Source: Neocallimastix lanati (nom. inval.) (lineage: Eukaryota; Neocallimastigomycota; Neocallimastigomycetes; Neocallimastigales; Neocallimastigaceae). From it: a DNA stretch of 64,000 nt. Below the pieces are notes generated by a model that worked only from the letters and a program-made list of their open reading frames with translations, was not told where the DNA came from and searched no databases. Every line of letters begins with the position of its first letter. Within the stretch, counting starts at the first letter, position 1. The position numbers and the translations under genes were made by a program. The stretch covers positions 345,001-409,000 of the forward strand of contig JACVTC010000011.1 in assembly GCA_016946835.1 (NCBI GenBank), read 5' to 3'. Positions 25,021 through 37,888 of this stretch are shown here, piece by piece.

Positions 25021-25671
25021 TCATAATGATAAAATAACTTTTATTAAATTTTCTTTTTATTTTCATTTGTATAACATTACATTACTTTTTATTAAACTAT
25101 ATTTTTAATATATATATATATATTTTGTTTTAAATTTATTTTTTTTTTTTTTTATTTAATTCGTTTTTTTTGTATTTCTTTTTTTTTTTTTTTTTTTTTC
25201 TGAATATATTTACTATATTTACACTTAGATGAATACAATATATTAATACCTTTTAATAACTAACAAATAAAATAATAGAAATATCTTATAAATACCTTAA
25301 TAATAATTTCATAAAATTAAAAAAAAATTGTTTGTGTAGTTTAACAATGGAGAAAAAAAAAATAAAGAAGAAAAAAAATATACTTAGTATTCTAATTTGA
25401 TATTACAAAATATATATATATATATTTATAATATATTTTTACACTTTAATGTATACAATATATTAAAACTATTAATACCTTTTAATAATTAATAAATAAA
25501 GCAATGGAAGTATATTCTTTCCCTAAATATATATATATATGTTATAATAAATACCTTAATAATAATAATATATATATATATATATATTTTTTCCTATTAA
25601 AATAAATATTTATTATTTTTTGTATTTGTAAAATTTTTAATAAAATTAATAACAATTTTTTAATTATTGGT
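25021..25671. other. AT-rich non-coding DNA
   Basis: Poly-T runs near 25141-25200 and two loosely repeated blocks containing ATACAATATATTAA..ACCTTTTAATAA (about 25232 and 25453), suggesting an old duplication. No gene. Confidence 0.65.
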
Positions 25672-25935
25672 GTGTACCTCTTTTGATTTCAGCCTCCCAT
25701 CAGGAGCAGTGGGAATATTGAGGTAGTCACACACTTCCTTTTTATAAAGGCAGAATTGTCCCTACTGGACGACCTTACTGAGCGTTACTGGCGTTTTGAC
25801 ATGCATATCATTAGCTGAGAATTTTACTTGTACCAACTTCTCCGAGTGCTTCTTTGAAGCCACAACATCATAACCTAACCTATAGAGTTTGGTACAAAAA
25901 AAAAAAGAAAAGATAATAGTAAAAAAAAAAAAAAA
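25672..25935 (+). mobile_element. Probable retroposon 3' fragment with A-rich tail
   Basis: About 220 bp (25672-25895) of GC-richer sequence, from TGTGTACCTCTTTTGATTTC to CATAACCTAACCTATAGAG, followed by an A-rich tail interrupted by G and T (25894-25935). Composition and tail resemble the retroposon at 4451-4863, but the two do not share obvious sequence and I could not find a convincing target-site duplication here. No long frame. A 3' UTR piece of a LINE or a different SINE are both possible. Confidence 0.5.
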
Positions 25936-26536
25936 AGTTTTTTAAAATTTTTTAAATAAATTTACAACCTATAGTACAAAATAATAATATTATTATTATT
26001 GATATTATAATTCTTAATATTATTATAATTTGATATTATTTTTTTTGGAAAAAAAAAATAATAATTTCATATGTCTATTTTCAAATATAATTTTAATAGA
26101 ATATGTAAATAATAAAATGAAATGGAATAATTTATAATATGTTTTATTGTAATATTTTCCAAAATTTAAACATTCATTATTTTATATTTATATTTTATTT
26201 CATTTTATATTTAATATTTTATATTTTATATTATTTTAAATAATAAATTTTTAAATATATACTTTATTTATATTATAATGTTTATATATAAAAAAAAGAA
26301 AAAAAAAAATTTTTTTTATAGATATATATATATTAAAAATTATAATATATATATTTTTTCTTATTTTTACTAAAATTCAAAAAATAATAATGATGAATTA
26401 TAATATAAATAAGAAAAAAATATAATAAAATAAATAATAATAAAAAAAAAAAATGATGAATAAAATATATATATATAAAAAAAAAAAAAAAAAAATAATA
26501 AATAAATAAATTAAAATACAATAAAAAAAAAGGATG

Positions 26537-26572
<36 letters not shown>

Positions 26573-26619
26573 GAATATTGGGAATATTTTTTTTTTTTGT
26601 ACTTTTATTATTAATTTCT

Positions 26620-26670
<51 letters not shown>

Positions 26671-26823
26671 TTTTTATTTTTTGTTTTTTGTTTTTTGTTT
26701 TTAGTTTTTTGTTTTCTGTTTTCCGTTTTATTCTTATTCTTATTTTTGTTTTATTTATTTATATTTATTTTTTTTTTTATTATTCATTCTATTTTTCTTT
26801 TAACAACTTTTTTTATATGTTTG

Positions 26824-26870
<47 letters not shown>

Positions 26871-26933
26871 CTGATATTTCTTTTTACTTTTACTTTTTAT
26901 TTTATTTAATTTTACTTTTATTTTTTATTTTAT

Positions 26934-26984
<51 letters not shown>

Positions 26985-27457
26985 TTGTTATTTATTTTAT
27001 TTTGTTGATTTATATATATATATTTTGAAATTTCTTAAAAATATATTCTTTCCTACTATTTTTTTTTTTTTTTTCCTTTCATATTATTATATATATAATT
27101 ATTATTTTAACTCTATATTTTTCAATTTATGTTAATTTTATTTTTCTTTATACTCCTATGAATATAAAAAAAAAAAAAAGTTCTATATTTATTATTATAT
27201 CATAATATTTCAACAATATTAATAATAATAACAAAGAATAAAATAATAATTATAATAATAAAAAACAATATATTTTATATATATATATTTTATATTATTA
27301 TTATTTTTTGTTTTGTTTATTTCTATGAAAGACCAATATAAAAATTAATTTTTATTTTTTCTTAACTTTATAATAAACATATTCTATAAATATTAATTCC
27401 ATTATTAATTATATTTTTAATATATCTTTTTTTTATATTTTAATTAAATAAATAAAC
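25936..27457. other. Extremely T-rich non-coding DNA
   Basis: Holds T runs of about 40-50 bases at 26622-26667, 26826-26870 and 26941-26981, with TTTTTG and TTATTT spacers, and a poly-A run at 26540-26570. The poly-Phe frames across it are artefacts of T homopolymers. No gene. The 3' end of the ELMO gene lies at its right edge. Confidence 0.8.
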
Positions 27458-28986
27458 TTAAAAATTTCTTTTTTCTGTATCAACTATTACTGGTTTTTGA
27501 TTTGTTAAATTATTAATCATTTTCTTTTTGAAACTTTTAAATACATCATTAAAATTCATAACAGTTACTGGTTCCTTTCTTTTAAACCAATATTTGTTGA
27601 ATTCAGAAAATAAGTAACCTATTTTTTAAAATGATTAAAAAAATAAAAATAAAATAATAAAATTAATTTAATTTAAAAATTCAGTATAAAAAAAAATTAT
27701 ATATTATTTATTTTATGAATATAAATATATATATATATATTTGATTAATCTAAATAATAAAATATCTTTAAATTGACTTACAGTAATATTCATTAAATGA
27801 TTCTATAGATGCCTCATGACTAATTAAATAATGTTGTAAATGTCTACCATTAATTAGTTCTAATTCAAAAGAAGTTATATTAATACCAGTAATAGCAAAT
27901 GAATACCATGAATAATTATGATGTGAACAATTTAAAATATACTTCGCAGTTTCATTAAAGTTTTGTGCAAAATATATTAATTGTTCAAGACCAAGCATAC
28001 CTTCATTAAAAAAAATATATTAAATAATATTTCAATAAAATATAAATATTATATATAATAATTGAATGAAAAAGAAAAAAATATATATAATAATTGAATG
28101 AAAAAGAAAAAAATATATATTAATTATTTTTTTATTCAAATTAAATAAAAAAAAAAAAACTATTTTTATATATCAAATTTTAATAAATATATATCTATAT
28201 TCATCTATTAAACTTACCCATTCCTCTAAAATCTGTCGCTGGGTCAACTCCTTGAAAACCTAATGATTGCCATTGACGTGATTTTCTAGAAGTTAAAACT
28301 TCATCATCTTTTAACAAAGACCATAACTATATTATAATTTATAAATATTTTAGTATTATTAAATCTTTATTCTTATTAATTTTACATATATTTTGTATTT
28401 TGTACATACTTCCATTAATTTGGCCTCATGCTCTTGATTATTTGAATCATATGCTAAATTTGCCTTTTTTGTTAATATATCTTGTAAATCATATGTTTCT
28501 TTCAATCTCATTATACATTTCATTAATATTTTTGCTTCGTCACTATAATTTAAAATATTTATTTGTTTTAAAATTTTATTAAAAAAATTAATATTACAAT
28601 TATACTCTAATTATTTAACAATTTATATAAAAATTAATTATTTGAAAATAAATTAATAATTAAAAAAGTATTTACACTTTTTTTATATCTTTATTATAAA
28701 ATTTCTTTTTTCTTAATATTTCTTCATAGGCTTCTTCTATTTGTTCTTTTATACCATTTAATAATTTCATTCTTTCTGTATTTAATTTACTTGAATAAAA
28801 TAATATTTGATCTATCCTGTACGACAATTTAGTTTCTCTTATTTTATCATTTTGGCATATCCTCAATAATTCACTTGAATTTGAGAGTTTTCTTAAGAAA
28901 AATTTTATAATTTTATATATCTTTAAAACAAAATGTGAAGAATAGATGTATTTATCAAATATTATGTCTTTGGATACTTTGTTCAT
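27458..28986 (-). CDS. ELMO-domain (ELMOD-type) protein
   Basis: Five exons: 28986-28676, 28542-28410, 28326-28218, 28000-27782, 27618-27458, giving 310 residues, close to the usual ELMOD size. The ELMO domain spans about 148-295: LWSLL, WQSLGFQGVDPATDFRGMG split across exons 3 and 4, LGLEQLIYFA, YSFAITGINIT, and CYLFSEFNKYWFKRKEP near the C-terminus. The conserved Arg in TDFRG is the residue linked to GTPase-activating function on Arf/Arl GTPases in ELMOD proteins. Each exon join restores this conserved sequence (for example G|GT before MLGLE and T|GT before YLF). The N-terminal 100 residues are helical and basic. Short standalone ELMO proteins act on Arf/Arl GTPases rather than with DOCK proteins; that role is inferred here from family and size. 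Confidence 0.92.
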
Positions 28987-30627
28987 TTTGATATTTTTAT
29001 ATATAAATTATAAATTAATTTGTACTTAATATAAATGTTAATTGGGATAGTATTATATAACGCAATATAAGTTAATGACGATTTTTATAAAATTGATAAT
29101 CTGTTTTGTTTTTTAACCAAAAATAAAAAAAAAAAAAAAATATGTATATATATATATAAAAAAAAAAAATATACTAATTCTAATCTATATTATATGAAAA
29201 ATATATTATATTATTAATTAATGATTTTTTGATTTATTTATTAAAATAAAATAAAAGTTAAAATAGATGTATATTAATAATATTTTAAAAAATATTAATT
29301 GTATGGTATAATATAATAAATTTTCAATTCTACATTGAAAAGAATTATTACGAAATTATAAATTTTTTATTATTAAATATTAAAAAAAATACTTATTATT
29401 TTGTATTTTTTTTAATATTTAATAATTTTTGTTAACTAATTTTAATGTTATATCTTTATATTATTTTCCTTTTTTTTTTTTTTATTATTATTATTATTTA
29501 AATATATATTTTCATTTTCAATATATAACTATTTCACTGAAATTTCAATTATTACATATGTAATGCGTAAAATAACAAAAAGTAAAAAAAGAAAAAAAAA
29601 ATTAAGTAAAATAAAAAATAAAAAATCTATTTTCTGTTATTTAAATTCGATAATTTACTAATATAAAAAAAAAATTCGGTATTTTTTTTTTTCATTATTA
29701 ATTTAAAACTATAAATTATATGAAAATGTTTAAATTTTTTTACAATCTATTAATAAGGATAATAAATACAACAATGTAACACTAATTTTAATAAGCCAAT
29801 AAATAAGAAGTTTACTAAAGAATTAATAATCAATATTTTAAACATAATTTAAAACAAAAGAAAAAAAAAATAGTACAAGAATTTTAATATACATATCTAA
29901 TATATTATAATACTATTGGTAAACAATTAATATGTTGAATTTTTTTTTTAATACATCAGAATCTGTCATATGTTGATAATACAAACTTTAATTATTAAAA
30001 AAATTTAAAGGATTATTTCTTTTTATTTTATTTTATTTTATTCAATCTGTACTTTATATTTAATCTGTATTTTATATTTAATATTCTACTTATTTATTTT
30101 ATTTTATTATATTTTAGCATTTATTAGTATTTTATCTTTTTTTTATTTTTATTTTTATTTTTATTTTTATTTTTATTTTAATTTTTATTTTTATTTTAAT
30201 TTTTATTTTTATTCAAGAAAACTATTCGAGAAAACTTGAAAATACGTAATTTTTTTTTTCATTTAACAATATTATTTTATAATGATTATTAATGAATAAA
30301 TTTCTCTCTTTTTTTTTTATTTATTTATTTATAACAATAATATAATATTCAAAATTTTTATTTTTAAATTTTAACTATTAAAAATTCATACAATATATCA
30401 TTATTATTTATTAGTAATTGGAAGTAATAATAATTAAAGAGATTGATGTACTTAATTTTATTATATATATATATATTTTTTCTTTTTTTTTTTAAATATT
30501 TTATACACCAACATTAATAATAATTTAAATTCTTTTTTTTACAATAATAATATTTATACAATATAATTATATAAATAGAATATGATAAATATAATATTTT
30601 TTTTTACTAATTATTAATAATTACTAA

Positions 30628-30666
<39 letters not shown>

Positions 30667-31979
30667 TGCTTATTGTTTATTATTGATTATTATTATTGTT
30701 TATCATTTTTTATTTATTATAATATTAATATTTTTATAATTTAATATTAGTTCTATCAATTTTAATAATATAAATTTAATAATTTATTATTTATTTATAT
30801 ATATATATATTTTTTTATAACTCATAAGAAAGGTAATAAATATGATATAAAACGCAAATAAAAACTTTAATTATTAATAAATTATTTTATTAATAATTAC
30901 ATAAAAATAAATTAATAAATCATTTGCAATTCGTGACATAAATAAAACGTGATCGAAAATAACGTGATAAAATTAATGATATGCAAGACTTTTATGTGCA
31001 ATAATTTATAAGTAGTGGGTTTTTTTTAATAATGGTTGTTCAGTAAAATTTATTAATAAAATTATAATATTCGGGGGATAGCGCATTTCGGAACCACATG
31101 TGAATAGATATAAGCCACATATTTTTGAGATGGCGTATTATATATAAATTTTTTTTATATAAATAAATAATTAAATAATAATTAAATAAATATTTTATTT
31201 TATAATAATTAATTTAATTATTATTTTATATTAATATTTTATTAATTATAATAAATTTATAATATTATTATTTTATGAATACTTTATTTTAATATTTTAT
31301 ATTTTTTTTTATAATTTTATATTAAATACTTTAAATACTTAATATTATTCTAAAAATTAATTAATTAAATAGTTTATTATGAATTACAAATATAAAAGCA
31401 AGAATAATTCTTTATAATTATTCTTTGCAATGTTTTATGCCAATTTATTTTATAATTTCTTTTATATTTACAAAATAATAATTAAATACATGCATCGGAA
31501 AATTATATAATTACTTTTAAATAATAAATAAATAAAAATTAATAATTAAATAACAACTTAAATATAATTTCCCCCAACAAGAGAATTTGAACCAAGGCAT
31601 AATTTATCAAATACTTATATTTGTATTATATGATTTTAATATTTTATTTACAATTTTAAAAATTAACATTTAATTAAAAAATAAAGTTATTAATAATTAA
31701 AAAAATTTTATTTTTTAATTAAAAATTAAGTGTATTTTATTTTTTACAATTATTAAAAATTAATTTAATTTGTAATTATTATTAATCATACTTTAAATTT
31801 AATTTATCATTTTTTTTTATTTACTTTTATTTTTTTTTATTTACTTTTATTACTTTTTATTTATCATTTTTATTTACAAATAAAAAAAAGTCATCCTTTA
31901 ACGAACCTTTATAATAAAAATCTTAAGTATTATTATTTTTTTTTATTATTATTATTATCATTTTTTATTATTTAATTTA
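28987..31979. other. AT-rich non-coding DNA
   Basis: No gene is supportable. An unusual GC-containing patch at 31072-31137 (ATTCGGGGGATAGCGCATTT, then GGAACCACATGTG) stands out. TTTTTA pentamer/hexamer runs occur at 30140-30215. Phrases such as TTCAATCTGTACTTTATATT near 30039 belong to the same dispersed motif family as 35611-36000. An ATT microsatellite lies near 30635-30660. Confidence 0.65.
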
Positions 31980-32747
31980 TTAATTAGTATAATATTCACT
32001 ATACATAGAAGAAGTTGAAGGTTGTAGATGCATACCAGCAAGCATAAGTTTATTGTCTTTTGCATATTTTAATATTTTCTTTCTAGTATCAATACTTTTT
32101 TCTTCGTCATGGTCGTAAGTAGCACATATTTCTGGATATTTAAATTGAATGGATTGACCATGAATCAAATCTCCAATAATGAGAAGATCATCTTTTCTAA
32201 ATATAGTATGGCCAGGGGTATGTCCAAATGCTTGAATAGGAATAACGCCTAATGGTAATTCATCATTAAAATCAAATTGGATAAGTTGTTTTTCTAAAAT
32301 TTTCACAGTTTTTACTTGTAAACCATTTTTATCAGCAGGCATCTTATTAATCCAACCATCATATTCTTCTTTAGAGACATATATTTTTGCATTTTTGAAA
32401 GCAATATTATCGTTGGCATCAAGAAGACCTCCTATATGATCACCATGGAAATGAGTTATAAAGACATAATCTATTTCATCCGGGGAAATCCTAAGTTCTT
32501 TTAATCTATCGAAAATTCCAGTACTAATTTTTTCGTTGAGACCAGCATCAAATAATGCTTTTTTTCCTTGAGCTTCCAAAAGAAAAGCGCTTATTGTGCT
32601 AGGAACACCTTTTTCTAAACCTAATTCTTTAATAAGTTCTGGAGTTAATTTTGGAAATAATTTTGTTGGGGATGGTCTGTCTTGATTCATTCCTGATAAC
32701 CAAGTAAGGGCGAAATCTTTGAAAAGACAACGAGTAGATACAAACAT
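31980..32747 (-). CDS. Metallo-beta-lactamase-fold hydrolase, bacterial-like
   Basis: A single-exon gene for 255 residues. The metal-binding signature THFHGDHIGG lies at about residues 96-105, the third-ligand motif AFGHTPGHT near 173-181, the bridging Asp in IIGDLIHG near 191-198, and a late His in AGMHLQPS near 237-244. VPSTISAFLLEAQGKKALFD is the typical opening strand pair of the fold. The set of ligands looks complete, so the enzyme is probably an active di-metal hydrolase of small or thioester-like substrates; the substrate cannot be predicted. The gene is intronless and visibly less AT-rich than neighbouring genes, and the protein reads like rumen-bacterial MBL hydrolases, so horizontal acquisition is likely. 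Residues 1-19 could be a targeting extension or simply the native N-terminus. Confidence 0.88.
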   Translation of the reverse strand: MFVSTRCLFKDFALTWLSGMNQDRPSPTKLFPKLTPELIKELGLEKGVPSTISAFLLEAQGKKALFDAGLNEKISTGIFDRLKELRISPDEIDYVFITHFHGDHIGGLLDANDNIAFKNAKIYVSKEEYDGWINKMPADKNGLQVKTVKILEKQLIQFDFNDELPLGVIPIQAFGHTPGHTIFRKDDLLIIGDLIHGQSIQFKYPEICATYDHDEEKSIDTRKKILKYAKDNKLMLAGMHLQPSTSSMYSEYYTN

Positions 32748-33489
32748 TTTTAAATAATCTTTTTATTATTTTTGTTTATTTTATTTTGTTTATTTTATTT
32801 TGTTTATTTTATTTTGTTTAGTTATTTTTTTGTTGATATTTATATTCTTAATAGTTAATAAATTTTTTATATTTTATTTTTTTTTATTAAATAAAAAATT
32901 AGTATTTAATCTTTTAATTTTTTTTTTTTTTTTACTATAAAAAATTAAATTTAATTAAATTTGGGGAATTGGGGTAATGAATCATCATACTCATCTAATA
33001 TGATTTATTAATTATAAAGTAAATCTGAAATATATTTTTTGATTTTTTCGAGTTAATTATTTTTATACAAAAAAAATAATAATAAATAATTAAATTTATT
33101 ATAATTAATTCTATTTTATATTAATAATTTGAAATTAATAAAATTTACATTTTTGGGTTTATTACTTTTAACCAAAAAAAAAAAAAAAAAAAAAATAATA
33201 ATAATAATAAATAGTTACATTTATTATATTATATTATATTAATTCTATTTTATATTAATAATTATTATTAATTTGAAATTAATTTAATTTACATTTCTTT
33301 TTTTTTTTTTGTATTTTTTTCTAACACTTGCTTCTACTATGCTAAATTAGTTTGAAAATATAAGTAATAACAATAGAGAAATTGAAATAAATAAAAAATA
33401 GTTAGAATTAGATTAATAATAATAATAAATATTTCACATAATAAAATAAATTATTTCGTAAAAAAAAGATAATTAAATTATTATAATTG
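32748..33489. other. AT-rich non-coding DNA
   Basis: Upstream of the MBL gene on its minus strand. Contains three or more TTTATTTTATTTTG units at 32762-32818, directly next to the start codon, and two related blocks with TAATTCTATTTTATATTAAT (about 33107 and 33238). No gene. Confidence 0.7.
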
Positions 33490-34165
33490 AATAAAAAATG
33501 AAAGGAAACAAAAATTGAAGAATTGAACAGATTGAGAACTTTCTTGGACAAATGTTTAATAATAAAATAAGGATTTTTCTTGAACGTATTGGTATTTGGC
33601 TTATTAGTCTTGAAAAGGAAAATTTCTACTCAAAAAAGACCATTGAAATATAGTTCATTTAGATTTTCATTTATATATATTCATGAGCATCATTGAGATT
33701 CTTTTCACTAATTTTTGATATTGAACAACTAATGAACTACAAACCAATGAAATTACAGCTATTGAAGTTGATAGTAAAAGAAAATAATGAAAGAAGAATT
33801 GAAGTACCCTTAACCTTTTCCTTAGGAATTTCAGACGAATCAAAGATGTATATAATTAAAATAAAAAAATTTCTTAACTTACTATGATTTTGTTTATGTA
33901 AATATCCTTAGAAAATTAGAAAATAAAGCGAGCAATAATGGAATAATTGATATAAATGAAGAATAAATAACAATTGAAGATTTGGGTAATTATCGCGAAC
34001 TTATTACTTTAAATTTTAAAGAAAATCACAATACATATTCATATTTATTGCGGTTTTAAATGAAGAAACAATACCTGTAAGTGAAATCATACAATTTATA
34101 AGAGAAAAGCAATATAACAAAAAACCTTTAGAGCATATATTATTAAGTTAATAGAAAATGAAGGG
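33490..34165 (+). pseudogene. Frameshifted, stop-interrupted coding relic
   Basis: Amino-acid-like tracts appear in changing plus-strand frames: IEQIENFLGQMFNNKIRIFL and WLISLEKENFYSKKTIE (about 33515-33650), RRIEVPLTFSLGISDESKMY (about 33790-33850), DFVYVNILRKLENKASNNG then, past a stop, TIEDLGNYRELITLNFKEN (about 33886-34030), and FIAVLNEETIPVSEIIQFIR (about 34050-34110). The last two overlap in different frames, indicating an indel, and in-frame stops separate others. Composition is less AT-rich than the flanks. I do not recognise the parent family. Confidence 0.5.
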
Positions 34166-34418
34166 TTATTTAGATTTATGTACTATATGAATGTTATAAG
34201 AATATAAAAAAATTAATAATAATAATAATAATAATATGGTTGTGTTATTATAAACTCTGTTAGATTTTTTAATATTATTTCCACACTTTCTAATTTCTTA
34301 TATGATTATATCTACAAAAGTATCTATTCATTTTATTTTGTAACTAAAATAGAATATGTAACAATCATAAAACTTTTATATTAATGTAAATTGTGATTGA
34401 TTTATAATAATAACAATA

Positions 34419-34454
<36 letters not shown>

Positions 34455-35003
34455 TTATTTATTTATTTATTATTTTTTTTCTCCATTTTAATTAAAAGTG
34501 TAAAATACTATATATTTAAATATAAAAGTTATTAATAATTTTATTTTATTTTATTTTAATAATATTTATAGTATTATATTATTTTAAAAAAGAGCATATT
34601 TTATTTTTATACTATACTATACTATTTTAGTTTAGTTTAGTTTATTCATAATTAGTAAGTTATGAATTAACTAATCTTAGTTTAGAATTTTTTAATTTGT
34701 TTTTAATTTGGTATTTTTCCTTTTTTTTTTGATATGAACAAAAAGTACATTAGTAGTAGAATTTAAAAAAAAAAAAAAAGTGATTTATTAATAATATCTT
34801 TCAAGTCATTTATGAATTTATGAGAGAGTGTCTTATTTTCCGAATTTCATTATTTTGTAAAGCTTGCAAAATTCCTTACTAATCCTTATACCTTATTGTA
34901 ACTGAATGGGGACTTTTATTAATATTATTATTATTATTATGATCAATATGTATATCATTAAATTAGAGGTACGATGTCGAAAACGATAAAGACAAAGAAA
35001 AAA
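34166..35003. other. AT-rich non-coding DNA
   Basis: ATT microsatellite at about 34410-34453. A mildly GC-richer patch at 34795-34915 (TTGTAAAGCTTGCAAAATTCC, containing an AAGCTT-centred inverted repeat) has no open frame. No gene. Confidence 0.6.
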
Positions 35004-35096
35004 TTATGATACAGATTCGAATGATAATTTTTTAAATTCACGTGGAATCATCAAGGGATGAGAAGAGTTTAAGGTCCTTTTATCCTTGAAACTCAT
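35004..35096 (-). other. Isolated 30-codon minus-strand frame, coding-like
   Basis: ATG at 35096 to TAA at 35004 gives a 30-residue peptide beginning MSFKDKRTLNSSHPLMIPRE, with a residue mix unlike the I/L/F/K/N junk of random AT-rich frames. It is less AT-rich than its flanks. Most likely the remnant of an exon or pseudogene; too short to call a gene. Confidence 0.3.
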
Positions 35097-35127
35097 AACG
35101 TAGTTTTTTTTTTTTTTTTTTTTTTTA

Positions 35128-35169
<42 letters not shown>

Positions 35170-35610
35170 ATTTTTATAATTGTTTTAATATTAATGATAA
35201 AAAAAATTTTTTTTCACATATTTTATTTTAATGTATTTTTTTTTTTTAAAAAAAAAAAAAAAAAACTAGGAATGGAATAAATTGAATAAACTTCAATAAT
35301 ATTAAAATAAAATAAAATAAAATAAAAAAAAAAAAAAAAAAAAAAAAATAAAATAATTTTTTCTTTTTTTTGAATAATTATTCATGCATGTTTCAAAGAA
35401 ATTGAAAATGAATTTATGAACTATATATATTATATAAAATTTTTAGTGGAATATAAAAATTGTTTAAGTATTAATTAAATAAATATATACCATAATTGAA
35501 AAGGTTCAATTTATTAAATATAAAAATTATAATTATAACTTTTAAAAATAAAAAAAAAAAATATGAAAGTTAATAATATCCATAAATTATTATTTTATTT
35601 TAATTTATTT

Positions 35611-35713
35611 CATTCAATATGTACTTTATTTTCATATTTCTACTATTTGTCTTTTTTTTTTTTTTTTTTTATTTCATTCAATATGTACTTTATTTTCATA
35701 TTTCTACTATTTG

Positions 35714-35747
<34 letters not shown>

Positions 35748-36015
35748 TTTATTCAATTTGTATTTTATTTTCATATTTCTACTATTTTTTTTTTATTTTA
35801 TTTTAAGAGCTTTAAATACATTCATTATTATAATAATTATTTTACAATCTGAACTTTATATTCACATTTTTTCTATTTGTTTTATTTTATTTTTTTCAAT
35901 TTATTTTATTTTATTTTTTTCCAATTTGTATTTTATATTCATATTCTACTGTTTATTTTATTTTATTTTATTTTATTTTATTCAATCTGTACTTCTATTT
36001 AATGTTCTATTAATT
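35611..36015 (+). repeat. Minisatellite, ~40-bp core at 64-75 bp spacing
   Basis: The core (CATTCAATATGTACTTTATT, then TTCATATTTCTACTATTTGTC) occurs at 35611 and 35675 almost unchanged, at 35751 in a diverged form, and more loosely at about 35848, 35920 and 35980. Poly-T tracts of varying length separate copies. Similar phrases near 30039-30100 suggest a dispersed family. Confidence 0.75.
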
Positions 36016-36167
36016 CTATTTTATTTATTATTCATCATTCATCGTTATTTATTATATATTATTATATATTATTATTTATTATTACTATTATTATAATTCT
36101 ATCACTATTAATTATTTAATATTATTATTACTATATTACTATTACTCATTATTTTAATTTATTATTT

Positions 36168-36475
36168 ATGATTTATTATTTTATTATTTATTATTTTATT
36201 TATTATTTATTATTAATTATTATTTTTTATTTATTATTTTTTATTTATTATTTATTATTTATTATTCAATTATTTATTATTTATTATTTATTATTTATTA
36301 TTTATTATTTATTATTTATTATTTATTATTTATTATTTATTATTCAATTATTCAATTATTTAATTATTTATTATTTATTATTTATTATTTATTATTTATT
36401 ATTTATTATTTATTATTTATTATTTATTATTTATTATTTATTATTTATTATTTATTATTTATATATTCCATTATT
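36168..36475 (+). repeat. Heptanucleotide satellite (TTATTTA)n
   Basis: About 300 bp of the same 7-bp unit seen at 21955-22310, with interruptions such as ATTCAATTATTCAATTATTTAATT. Confidence 0.88.
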
Positions 36476-37774
36476 TATTATTCAATTATATAATTATTTA
36501 CTAAAAATACACTTTTTATTATTATTTATTATTTATAATTTAATTATATTTATTTATCATTATAATAAATATTTAAGTGGTATATTATTGGTTAGTAATA
36601 GACTAATTAGATGTTAATAATGTTAATTACATATTATAAATATATTATTAATATATAAATATAAATTGTAATATAAAAACTTTGGATGTATTCTATATTT
36701 GAAGCAATTTAAAGTTTAAATTTTACTACCAACACTTTCAAAATATAACTAAATTAACTAATTTATTTGATTTATTATATAAAATAAGGAAAATAAATAA
36801 AAAATTTTCATAAAGACAATGTATTATAATTTCAAATTTGGAGTTTTTAAAAATATTTAATTCTTTATTGCCTATATAAGTAACTGATTTTTCTGACCTA
36901 TATTTTACTTTCACATATAATTTTTAATTTTATTATATTTAATATTATATTCTATTAGCAATAATACAAAACAAATTTAAATGAAATAAAAAATAATATA
37001 ATTAAAATAATACAATAGAGCATTAACTAATAAGATGTAATAACTTTTATTAAAGTTATTATAAAAGTACTTAGCAAGTCCTTTTTCTCAAAATAATAAA
37101 ATAAAATAAAGGAATAATTATATAAGGTTTGAAAAATAATTGATTTATACATGTTTAAACCAAATAAATATAGTTTAATTTATTGGATTTATTATATTCT
37201 TTTTATGTTAATATATACTGGTAATAATTTTAATATTAAATTCAAGTTTTATTATAATTAGAATCTATTCATTATAACGTAGGATGATATTGAATCTTTA
37301 TATATTTGACAACTATTATCATTTTTTATATTTTCAACTGTAACATTATTTATATATATATATATATTTATATATTATTATTTGTATTATTATTATTATT
37401 TATTATTATTTATTATTATTTATTATTATTTGTTAGTATTTGTTATTATTTTATTATTATTTTAATATTTATTATTATTATTTAATTATATTATTTAATT
37501 ATATAATATTTAATAATGTATAGATGATTTATAATAAAAATTTTAGGTTATACAAAATCTAAAAATTCAAATTATATATCTATAATATCAAAAAACATAA
37601 ATAATAAATGAATGAATAGTAAATAAATAAATAATTAAATTAAAATTAATAGCTAATAAATAATTATTATTAATATATATATTTAAGATTATATTTATAT
37701 AAAAAAAGGTTATCAATTTTTTATTCCACTTTTCTATTATTGATAAAAAATTTAAATACCTTTAATTTGTTTTA

Positions 37775-37888
<114 letters not shown>

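Noticed and set aside
26571-26909. Poly-Phe open frames across the T-rich region
   Set aside because: They come from T homopolymers of 40-50 bases; no normal protein composition and no splice partners.
31560-31615. tRNA-like GGTTCAAATTC on the minus strand
   Set aside because: The B-box-like phrase stands alone; the flanking bases do not form a T-stem or acceptor stem.
35563-36617. Long plus-strand frames rich in F, Y, L and I
   Set aside because: They run through a minisatellite and a TTATTTA heptamer array, whose units happen to lack stops.
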